In this document: positions 57,836 through 64,000 of the stretch, piece after piece | Numbering within the stretch: position 1 is the first letter of the stretch | Layout: each line of letters starts with the position of its first letter | Source: Mesorhizobium sp. B1-1-8 | Lineage (GTDB): Bacteria; Pseudomonadota; Alphaproteobacteria; Rhizobiales; Rhizobiaceae | Direction of reading: 5' to 3' | DNA: 64,000 nt | Assembly: GCF_006442795.2 (NCBI RefSeq) | Contig: NZ_CP083956.1 | Span: 3,325,501 to 3,389,500, forward strand | The notes under the pieces: model-generated | What the model saw: only the letters and a program-made list of their open reading frames with translations | Told to the model about the DNA's origin: nothing | The model's database searches: none | Position numbers and translations under genes: made by a program

Positions 57836-59047
57836 TTACCCCATGGCCTTCTGCAGGTTCTCGTCGATCTTGTCGAGGAAGCCGGTGGTGGAAAGCCAGG
57901 GCTGGTCGGGGCCGATCAGCAGCGACAGGTCCTTGGTCATGAAGCCGGACTCGACGGTCTGGATGCAGACCTTTTCCAGCGTTTCGGCGAAGCGCTTCAG
58001 TTCGGCATTGTCGTCGAGCTTGGCGCGGTGGGCGAGGCCGCGCGTCCAGGCGAAGATCGAGGCGATCGAGTTGGTCGAGGTTTCTTCGCCCTTCTGGTGC
58101 TGGCGATAGTGGCGGGTGACGGTGCCGTGCGCGGCCTCGGCTTCCACGGTCTTGCCGTCCGGCGTCATCAGCACCGAGGTCATCAGGCCGAGCGAGCCAA
58201 AACCTTGCGCCACGGTATCCGACTGGACGTCGCCGTCATAGTTCTTGCAGGCCCAGACATAGCCGCCGGACCATTTCAGGCTGGAAGCGACCATGTCGTC
58301 GATCAGCCGGTGCTCGTACCACAGCTTCCTGGCCTTGAACTCGGCCTCGAATTCGGCCTCGTAGACTTCCTGGAAGATGTCCTTGAAGCGGCCGTCATAG
58401 GCCTTGAGGATGGTGTTCTTGGTCGACAGATAGACCGGATAGTTGCGCAGCAGGCCGTAATTCAGCGAGGCGCGGGCGAATTCGCGGATCGATTCATCCA
58501 GATTGTACATGGCCATGGCGACGCCGGCACCGGGAGCGTCGAACACGTCGTGCTCGATCACCTGGCCGTCCTCGCCAACGAACTTGATCGAGAGCTTGCC
58601 CTTGCCGGGGTAGCGGAAGTCGGTGGCGCGATACTGGTCGCCGAAGGCATGGCGGCCGACGATGATCGGCTTGGTCCAGCCCGGCACCAGGCGCGGCACG
58701 TTCTTCATGATGATCGGTTCGCGGAAGATGGTGCCGCCAAGAATGTTGCGGATGGTGCCGTTCGGCGACTTCCACATCTTCTTCAGCTTGAATTCCTCGA
58801 CGCGCTGCTCGTCGGGGGTGATCGTGGCGCATTTGACGCCGACGCCCCATTTCTTGATGGCGTTAGCGGAGTCGACCGTCACCCGGTCGTTGGTGGCGTC
58901 GCGGTTCTCGATGCCGAGGTCGAAATAGTCCAGCTTAAGATCGAGATAAGGGTGGATCAGCTTGTCCTTGATGAACTGCCAGATGATGCGGGTCATCTCG
59001 TCGCCGTCGAGTTCGACGACCGGGTTCGCCACCTTGATCTTCGCCAT
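57836..59047 (-). CDS. icd: Isocitrate dehydrogenase, NADP-dependent
   Basis: TCA-cycle enzyme that decarboxylates isocitrate to 2-oxoglutarate. At 403 residues it belongs to the homodimeric type II group shared with eukaryotes, not the E. coli type. The start [20 protein letters not shown], the substrate loop [20 protein letters not shown] (Ser and Asn contacting isocitrate), and the metal Asp in [10 protein letters not shown] are intact. [17 protein letters not shown] is the NADP-binding segment. It is divergent from trmJ and leads the run icd, GNAT-like, GST. Confidence 0.97.
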   Translation of the reverse strand: MAKIKVANPVVELDGDEMTRIIWQFIKDKLIHPYLDLKLDYFDLGIENRDATNDRVTVDSANAIKKWGVGVKCATITPDEQRVEEFKLKKMWKSPNGTIRNILGGTIFREPIIMKNVPRLVPGWTKPIIVGRHAFGDQYRATDFRYPGKGKLSIKFVGEDGQVIEHDVFDAPGAGVAMAMYNLDESIREFARASLNYGLLRNYPVYLSTKNTILKAYDGRFKDIFQEVYEAEFEAEFKARKLWYEHRLIDDMVASSLKWSGGYVWACKNYDGDVQSDTVAQGFGSLGLMTSVLMTPDGKTVEAEAAHGTVTRHYRQHQKGEETSTNSIASIFAWTRGLAHRAKLDDNAELKRFAETLEKVCIQTVESGFMTKDLSLLIGPDQPWLSTTGFLDKIDENLQKAMG

Positions 59048-59256
59048 GGAAAGAATGCCTCGTTGCTGGGGATCTGAACGGCCTTGCCAGCATGGCTTTC
59101 GGCCGGGGTTGCGGAGCGTATATCAAAGCCGCTTTGAGCGCGCAAACCGCGATCGGCTGGCCACGGACCGGTACCATTGTTGTGAATGCTTCATTTTCCG
59201 GGCCGGATGTGGCAGGGGACGCCGAAACGCCGCAAACCCTGGTTACCGACAAGCCC

Positions 59257-60105
59257 ATGCCCACCACCAAAGACCCCGCCAAGACCGCGTCCGCCGGGCC
59301 GGCGATCATCCTCGTCGAGCCGCAGCTCGGCGAGAACATCGGCATGGTCGCGCGGGCGATGGCGAATTTTGGCTTATCCGAGCTCAGGCTCGTGAACCCG
59401 CGCGACGGCTGGCCGAGCGAGAAGGCGCGCGCCGCCGCGAGCCGCGCCGACCATGTCATCGATGCCACAAAAGTCTTCGACGACCTCGCTTCGGCGATAG
59501 CCGACCTGAATTTCGTCTTCGCCACAACCGCGCGCGAGCGCGACGGTTTCAAGCCGGTGCGCGGGCCGGTCGAAGCGGGCAGGGCGCTGAGAGCGCGGGT
59601 CGAGGCGGGGCAGCGCACCGGCATCCTGTTCGGCCGCGAGCGCTTCGGCCTTTACAATGATGAGGTGGGGCTCGCCGACGAGATCGTCACCTTTCCCGTC
59701 GATCCCGGCTTCTCCTCGCTTAACATCGCGCAGGCCGTGCTATTGATGTCCTATGAATGGATGAAGTCCGGTCTCGCCGACGAGACTGCGACCAATTTCT
59801 CCGCCCCGGAGCTGGCGCCGGCGACCAAGGAGCAGTTGCACAGCCTGTTTGCCTATCTTGAAGGCGCGCTGGAAGCGCGCGGCTATTTCCGTCCGGAAGG
59901 CAAAAAGCCGAAGATGGTCGACAATCTGCGCGCCGTGCTGACGCGCGCCGGCTTCGCCGAGCCCGAGCTCAAGGTGCTGCGCGGCATCATCTCGTCGCTC
60001 GACAGGTTCTCGCCGGCCATGCCGCGCGGCGATGGCTCGCCGGGAGATGATCCGAGGCGGCTCCCGGCCGCGGCGCGGCCCAAGGCGACAGACAAAGAAG
60101 GTTAA
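59257..60105 (+). CDS. trmJ: tRNA (cytidine/uridine-2'-O-)-methyltransferase TrmJ-like
   Basis: SPOUT-fold RNA methyltransferase, about 282 residues from ATG 59257. The N-terminal AIILVEPQLGENIGMVARAM (catalytic Asn-Ile-Gly with Arg) and the knot-forming ILFGRERFGLYNDE and SSLNIAQAVLLMSYEW motifs identify the TrmH/TrmJ branch. A C-terminal helical region of ~90 residues is TrmJ-like, so methylation of position 32 of tRNAs is likely. The start is uncertain: GTG codons at 59182 and 59209 are in frame, and no site has a strong ribosome-binding sequence. It is divergent from icd. Confidence 0.87.
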   Translation: MPTTKDPAKTASAGPAIILVEPQLGENIGMVARAMANFGLSELRLVNPRDGWPSEKARAAASRADHVIDATKVFDDLASAIADLNFVFATTARERDGFKPVRGPVEAGRALRARVEAGQRTGILFGRERFGLYNDEVGLADEIVTFPVDPGFSSLNIAQAVLLMSYEWMKSGLADETATNFSAPELAPATKEQLHSLFAYLEGALEARGYFRPEGKKPKMVDNLRAVLTRAGFAEPELKVLRGIISSLDRFSPAMPRGDGSPGDDPRRLPAAARPKATDKEG

Positions 60106-60184
60106 AATCTCTAAGCTTCGAGCGGCCGAAGTAACCGAATATTATTCGGTTCCAATCCATTGTTGCTAAAACGGTGGGTGGCAC

Positions 60185-60793
60185 ATGTTGACGTCCAATA
60201 TTGGCCGTTTGCGCTTCTTCCTTTACTCCGTCTGCCTTACGGTGGCCGAGGCGGCGGCGATCGTCATTTGCATTGCAGGCACGATCGGTTTCGCCGGGCT
60301 GCTCAATTCGATGCCCGGCCCGTCGCGGCAAAGTATGGCCGGCGCGGCCCTCATTGTGTCGCTCATCTTCGTCGCGCTGCGCGGCAACACCGCCTGGCGC
60401 CGCAGCCGCGATGCCAACGGATCCGGCTGGATCCTGTGGTCCTATATCGTCTTTTCCGCCATCTATGCCTTTCTGCAGGCTGGCACCTTGCTGGTTATTG
60501 ATTTCGGCAATCCTGAAAGCGTACCCGGCGGCCTGAACTTGCTCGGCCTTGCCATATTCGGCCTCTGGTGCACGATCCTGTGGGCAAAGCCGGTCGCCGG
60601 CAGCAACATCGATGAGCTGACATCGGTTTTCGACTTCGACGGCCCCTTGGCGGCGCCTTTAGGTGCCGACCGGATGGCGACGAGCGCCGCCGTTTCGCAG
60701 CCGCGGGCCGCTGCGGCGGCCACCCGCGCAACGCCGGCTCCGCAGCCTTTCGGCCGGCCGCGCCGCGCCGGTTTCGGCAAGCGCGGCCTCTGA
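60185..60793 (+). CDS. Membrane protein, DUF805-like pattern
   Basis: 202 residues with four predicted membrane helices (about 12-35, 50-66, 83-105, 116-134). The ATG has GGTGGGTGG upstream. The second loop, RRSRDANGSGWILW (72-85), resembles the R-x-x-D-x-G-x-SGW motif of DUF805 proteins, and the opening GRLRFFLYS fits too, but the match is partial. The C-terminal ~60 residues are Ala/Pro/Arg-rich and probably unstructured in the cytosol. No function can be given. It lies 80 bases after trmJ and 109 before murI on the same strand. Confidence 0.7.
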   Translation: MLTSNIGRLRFFLYSVCLTVAEAAAIVICIAGTIGFAGLLNSMPGPSRQSMAGAALIVSLIFVALRGNTAWRRSRDANGSGWILWSYIVFSAIYAFLQAGTLLVIDFGNPESVPGGLNLLGLAIFGLWCTILWAKPVAGSNIDELTSVFDFDGPLAAPLGADRMATSAAVSQPRAAAAATRATPAPQPFGRPRRAGFGKRGL

Positions 60794-60902
60794 ACAGATT
60801 GCGCTGCGCAAAAGCTGCTGGCATTGGCCACTTCAACACCATGATCGTTCACGATAGAAGCGACCCAGCCCAAATCACGGGCCGGCTTCTTTCCTGGGGC
60901 GA

Positions 60903-61709
60903 ATGACGATGAACGATCGATCAAGCCAGCGTCCGATCCTGATGTTCGATTCCGGTATCGGCGGGCTGACAGTATTGCGCGAGGCGCGCGTCCTGATGCC
61001 CGACCGCCGTTTCGTCTATGTTGCCGACGATGCGGCATTCCCGTTTGGGGCCTGGGAAGAGCCGGCACTTGAGGAACATATACTTGCGCTGTTCGGCAAA
61101 TTGTTGGATCGCTTTCAGCCGGCCATTTCGGTAATCGCCTGCAACACCGCCTCGACGCTGGTGATCGAAGCGTTGCGCCAGAGATTTCCCGGCCATCCCT
61201 TCGTCGGCACCGTGCCGGCAATCAAGCCGGCGGCCGAGCGCACGCGGTCCGGCCTCGTCTCGGTGCTGGCGACGCCGGGCACAGTGAAGCGCCAGTACAC
61301 ACGCGACCTGATCAGCAAATGGGCGCAGAAGTGCCACGTTCGCCTGGTCGGCAGCGACCGGCTGGCGGGGCTGGCCGAGGTCTATATGCGCGAAGGGTTT
61401 GTCGAGGAAGAAGCCGTGCGCGCCGAGATCGCGCCGTGCTTCATCGAGCGTGAGGGCAATCGCACCGACATCGTCGTGCTCGCCTGCACGCATTATCCGT
61501 TCCTCGCCAACCGCATGCGCAAGACGGCGCCTTGGCCGGTCGACTGGATCGATCCGGCAGAAGCAATCGCGCGACGAGCCATGTCGTTGCTGGAACCGGT
61601 CGGCGAACCGTCCGGCGAAAACGATCCCGACATCGCCATCTTCACCTCGGGCAAGACGGATTTCGCCACGCGACGTCTGATCCAGGGCTTTGGGCTGACG
61701 GTGCCCTGA
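60903..61709 (+). CDS. murI: Glutamate racemase
   Basis: Makes D-glutamate for peptidoglycan. 268 residues. The family start [12 protein letters not shown] and the two catalytic Cys, Cys80 in VIACNTAS and Cys195 in LACTHYPF, are in place. A second ATG at 60909 could be used instead of 60903; GGGGCGA precedes both. The position two genes upstream of rpsD is common in rhizobia. Confidence 0.95.
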   Translation: MTMNDRSSQRPILMFDSGIGGLTVLREARVLMPDRRFVYVADDAAFPFGAWEEPALEEHILALFGKLLDRFQPAISVIACNTASTLVIEALRQRFPGHPFVGTVPAIKPAAERTRSGLVSVLATPGTVKRQYTRDLISKWAQKCHVRLVGSDRLAGLAEVYMREGFVEEEAVRAEIAPCFIEREGNRTDIVVLACTHYPFLANRMRKTAPWPVDWIDPAEAIARRAMSLLEPVGEPSGENDPDIAIFTSGKTDFATRRLIQGFGLTVP

Positions 61710-61767
61710 ACACTGGAACTGTGGTGATGGCGCCCGCGTTTCTCCTCACAGCAAAGGAGAAACCGCC

Positions 61768-61950
61768 ATGCCTGCAACATCACAAGCGCAACAAAAGGCT
61801 GCCGGCGCCGCGCTTGCGGCCAAGCGCGGCGAGATTAAGAAGAGCGAGCTGAAAGGCGCTTCGCGCGAAATGTATGAATCGATGAGCGAGAAGCAGCTCG
61901 AGGAATTCGCCGAGACCAAGCGCAAGGGCCTGCCTGGCAAGAAGTCCTAA
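61768..61950 (+). CDS. DUF3008 family protein (60 aa)
   Basis: A small, highly charged, probably disordered or helical protein. The sequence MPATSQAQQKAAGAALAAKRG and the end KQLEEFAETKRKGLPGKK match DUF3008 over the whole length. Function is unknown; the Lys-rich composition with SELKGASREMYESMSE recalls small stress-linked proteins. AAAGGAGAAACC precedes the ATG, a strong ribosome-binding site, so high expression is likely. It is 58 bases after murI. Confidence 0.88.
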   Translation: MPATSQAQQKAAGAALAAKRGEIKKSELKGASREMYESMSEKQLEEFAETKRKGLPGKKS

Positions 61951-61974
61951 GCTGGCCGAAGTCGGGATCCGGAC

Positions 61975-62003
61975 AAAAAGCCCGCGGCGCAAACCGCGGG
62001 CTT
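61975..62003 (-). terminator. Intrinsic terminator of the His/Arg-rich peptide gene
   Basis: AAGCCCGCGG at 61978-61987 pairs with CCGCGGGCTT at 61994-62003 over a 6-base loop. On the reverse strand the stem is followed by five T, so it mainly ends the leftward transcript, though it may also act on the DUF3008 transcript. Confidence 0.78.
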
Positions 62004-62028
62004 CGTTGACTTCACCAGCGACGCCGAA

Positions 62029-62229
62029 TTAGCGCCACCAGCAGCGCCGCACCCTATGGCGGACGACATGGCGATGGCCATGCCGCCATACTACTCTTTT
62101 CGTCACCACGACGCGGCATACCTGCCTGTGGCCATGCCAGTGCCTGGCCATCGCGGGCTCCGGCGTCATGACCGCCATGGACCCCGCCAACACCGCGGCT
62201 CCGGTAAGGGTAAGGAAGAACTTCTTCAT
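62029..62229 (-). CDS. Secreted His/Arg-rich small protein (66 aa), hypothetical
   Basis: The signal peptide (MKKFFLTLTGAAVLAGSMAV and onward) is likely cut after MA-28. The mature 38 residues contain 7 His and 11 Arg and two Cys, with repeats such as RHGHRH and VRHRVRR. Such a basic, His-rich product could bind metal, nucleic acid or lipopolysaccharide in the periplasm; none is shown. GAGGAG lies about 11 bases before the ATG, and a good terminator follows, which supports a real gene. It is convergent with the DUF3008 gene. Confidence 0.68.
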   Translation of the reverse strand: MKKFFLTLTGAAVLAGSMAVMTPEPAMARHWHGHRQVCRVVVTKRVVWRHGHRHVVRHRVRRCWWR

Positions 62230-62394
62230 GGGAATTCGGACTCCTCTGCTCCAGTCCCCTCGTCAAAGTGTCAGAGCTTGGGCGTCCGGGGATTGGGCGC
62301 ACCTCCCTCAGATGCCGTCGGCCTCCGCTACATCCGGCACCGCATGCAACTTTGAGATGTTATAGTGTTGCTCTCGGCGCTGCCACTCACAAGC

Positions 62395-62423
62395 TTGACA
62401 CCGGTTAAATCTCTGTTTACAGA
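62395..62423 (+). promoter_or_regulatory. Candidate housekeeping promoter before rpsD
   Basis: TTGACA at 62395-62400, a 17-base spacer and TACAGA at 62418-62423. The -35 is perfect and the -10 matches in three positions. It would start transcription around 62430, giving a structured leader of about 165 bases before rpsD. Confidence 0.45.
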
Positions 62424-62431
62424 CCCGCCAA

Positions 62432-62504
62432 CACCGGGTGGCGACGCCCGGTGGTTTCTTTTGACGTGTCCCGTGGGTTTTCCGTCGCGTTGCGTGGAAA
62501 ACCC
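62432..62504 (+). promoter_or_regulatory. Two hairpins in the rpsD leader
   Basis: CACCGGG (62432-62438) pairs with CCCGGTG (62447-62453), followed by TTTCTTTT, which looks like a terminator. Then GGGTTTTCC (62475-62483) pairs with GGAAAACCC (62496-62504). The remaining gene-free stretch from 62230 to 62394 shows nothing clear. Ribosomal protein genes are often controlled through such leaders. Confidence 0.45.
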
Positions 62505-62596
62505 TGTCAGGTCTCGAAAACGGAGGCCAGAGGAGGGCGCGTTTCCTTCGCCCGGAGCCATGGGGTTCCGGGTATATTGTTTTGAAAGGGAATGCG

Positions 62597-63214
62597 ATGA
62601 GCAAGCGCGAATCCGCGAAATACAAGATCGACCGCCGTCTTGGCGAAAATATCTGGGGCCGCCCGAAGTCCCCGGTCAACAAGCGTGAATACGGCCCCGG
62701 CCAGCACGGCCAGCGCCGCAAGGGCAAGCTTTCCGATTTCGGCCTGCAGCTGCGCGCCAAGCAGAAGCTGAAGGGCCACTATGGCGACGTTTCGGAAAAG
62801 CAGTTCCGCAAGGTCTATGAGGAGGCCAACCGCCGCAAGGGCGACACCTCGGAGAACCTGATCGGCCTGCTCGAGTCGCGCCTCGACGCGGTTGTCTACC
62901 GCGCCAAGTTCGTTCCGACGATCTTCGCCGCCCGGCAGTTCGTCAACCACGGCCACGTCAACGTCAACGGCAAGCGCGTCAACATCGGTTCGTACCGCTG
63001 CAAGCCGGGCGACGTCATCGAGGTGCGCGAGAAGTCGAAGCAGCTCGTCATCGTGCTGGAATCGGTGGGCCTCGCCGAGCGCGACGTGCCGGACTACATC
63101 GAAGCCGACCACAACAAGATGACCGCGACCTTCGCTCGCGTTCCCGGCCTGGGCGACGTTCCGTTCGCCGTGCAGATGGAACCGAACCTGGTCGTCGAAT
63201 TCTACTCGCGCTGA
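62597..63214 (+). CDS. rpsD: Small ribosomal subunit protein uS4
   Basis: 205 residues. Primary 16S-binding protein and, in many bacteria, a translational repressor. The start [20 protein letters not shown], the [20 protein letters not shown] segment and the S4 RNA-binding domain ([20 protein letters not shown] and [22 protein letters not shown], about 92-155) are standard. It lacks the N-terminal zinc Cys of some S4 proteins (C- form). I take ATG 62597, with AAAGGGAATGCG upstream. A terminator follows after 25 bases. Confidence 0.98.
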   Translation: MSKRESAKYKIDRRLGENIWGRPKSPVNKREYGPGQHGQRRKGKLSDFGLQLRAKQKLKGHYGDVSEKQFRKVYEEANRRKGDTSENLIGLLESRLDAVVYRAKFVPTIFAARQFVNHGHVNVNGKRVNIGSYRCKPGDVIEVREKSKQLVIVLESVGLAERDVPDYIEADHNKMTATFARVPGLGDVPFAVQMEPNLVVEFYSR

Positions 63215-63238
63215 TCGGTTCCGACAGCCGCACCGTCG

Positions 63239-63267
63239 AAGGCCGCCCTCGAGGCGGCCTTTTCTTT
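63239..63267 (+). terminator. Intrinsic terminator of rpsD
   Basis: AAGGCCGCC at 63239-63247 pairs with GGCGGCCTT at 63253-63261 over a 5-base loop and is followed by a T-rich tail. It lies just before ttcA. Confidence 0.85.
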
Positions 63268-63317
63268 GTCCGCCATGTCCGCTATGCGAGCAACAGGACA
63301 CGTGGGGCATCGGCGCC

Positions 63318-64000
63318 ATGAATATGCTGCCAGATATCAAATCCCTCGAGCCGATCGGCGACGATGCCGAAGGCGGCTTTCATCCGCTGTTTGGCGACGT
63401 GCCGTCATCGGTAGAGTTCAACAAGCTGCGCAAGCGGCTGTTGAGGCTGACGCGCCAGGCGATCGAAGAGTTTGCCATGGTCAAGCCCGGCGAGCGCTGG
63501 CTGGTGGCGCTCTCCGGCGGCAAGGATTCCTACGGCCTGCTCGCCTTGCTGCTCGACCTCAAATGGCGTGGCCTGCTGCCGGTCGAGCTGCTCGCCTGCA
63601 ATCTCGACCAGGGCCAGCCGAATTTCCCGAAACACGTCCTGCCCGATTATCTCGAAAGCCACGGCATTGCCCACCGCATCGAATACCGGGACACTTATTC
63701 GGTGGTCACCGACAAATTGCCGGAGGGCAGCACCTATTGTTCGCTCTGCTCGCGACTGCGGCGCGGCCATCTCTACCGCATCGCGCGGGAGGAGGGCTGC
63801 GCGGCGCTGGTGCTTGGCCACCACCGCGAGGACATTCTCGAGACCTTCTTCATGAACCTCTTCCACGGGGGACGCCTCGCGGCCATGCCGCCCAAGCTCC
63901 TCAATGACGAAGGCGATGTGATGGTGCTGCGGCCGCTCGCCTATTGCGCGGAAGTGGATCTGGAAAAATTCGCCGATGCCATGAAATTCCCGATCATTCC
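63318..64000 (+). CDS. ttcA: tRNA 2-thiocytidine biosynthesis protein TtcA, N-terminal part (3' end outside window)
   Basis: ATP-dependent, Fe-S-containing enzyme that thiolates cytidine 32 of some tRNAs. 227 codons are visible before the window ends. The PP-loop SGGKDS is at 66-71, and the cluster/catalytic Cys141 and Cys144 are in [11 protein letters not shown]; the [19 protein letters not shown] segment is also conserved. The ATG at 63318 has only a weak GGGG upstream; an inner ATG at 63324 is possible. A 4Fe-4S cluster made by the Suf system would be needed for activity. Confidence 0.93.
   Translation, partial: MNMLPDIKSLEPIGDDAEGGFHPLFGDVPSSVEFNKLRKRLLRLTRQAIEEFAMVKPGERWLVALSGGKDSYGLLALLLDLKWRGLLPVELLACNLDQGQPNFPKHVLPDYLESHGIAHRIEYRDTYSVVTDKLPEGSTYCSLCSRLRRGHLYRIAREEGCAALVLGHHREDILETFFMNLFHGGRLAAMPPKLLNDEGDVMVLRPLAYCAEVDLEKFADAMKFPII

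Overview
The window is a GC-rich (low-to-mid 60s % by eye) stretch of alphaproteobacterial chromosome. The protein sequences and gene order (clpP-clpX-lon-hupB; a suf operon with two cysteine desulfurases; recA-alaS; icd; rpsD-ttcA) point to Rhizobiales, most likely Mesorhizobium or a close Phyllobacteriaceae relative. No CRISPR array, rRNA operon or prophage is visible. There are two tRNA genes, one IS element and four RIME-like intergenic repeats.

Layout. 1-7.1 kb is core: the end of cysE, a DUF3126 gene, a periplasmic repeat protein, and the protein quality-control block clpP, clpX, lon, then hupB, separated by clear intrinsic terminators. 7.1-16.3 kb is a sugar uptake and catabolism locus: a CUT1 ABC transporter (Tat-type binding protein, two permeases, MalK-like ATPase), a FucU-type mutarotase, a ribokinase-family kinase, an SIS-domain sugar-phosphate isomerase-like protein, a creatininase-family protein and an aldo/keto reductase. 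16.3-23.3 kb is the variable segment: an orphan lasso-leader-like micro-ORF, a hypothetical gene, tRNA-Asp, an IS1380-family element, tRNA-Val, and an AT-richer three-gene island of unknown function, then a secreted Cys-rich protein.

23.4-28.4 kb holds a second sugar operon, read leftwards: ROK regulator, ATPase, binding protein, permease, SDR dehydrogenase. 28.5-40.6 kb is mixed housekeeping: an M24 hydrolase, an M23 endopeptidase, Bcp peroxiredoxin, a large AsmA/YhdP-like protein, tyrS, an ArnT-like glycosyltransferase, a PAP2 phosphatase, a PaiB-like protein and an alpha/beta hydrolase. 40.7-48.3 kb is the Fe-S assembly operon sufS2-B-(small membrane ORF)-C-D-S1-T-A, preceded by a good match to an Irr iron-control element. 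48.3-51.8 kb carries RidA-like, GFA and TfoX-like genes and a pseudouridine catabolism pair (psuK, psuG). 51.9-64 kb is core again: recA with two half-matching SOS boxes, alaS behind a terminator-like leader, GST, a GNAT-like gene, icd, trmJ, murI, DUF3008, a His/Arg-rich secreted peptide, rpsD and the start of ttcA.

The least explained parts are the three-gene island at 19.3-22.4 kb, the lasso-leader-like peptide at 16.43 kb, and the 65-residue membrane protein translationally coupled to sufB. All functional statements come from reading motifs by eye; no database search was run.
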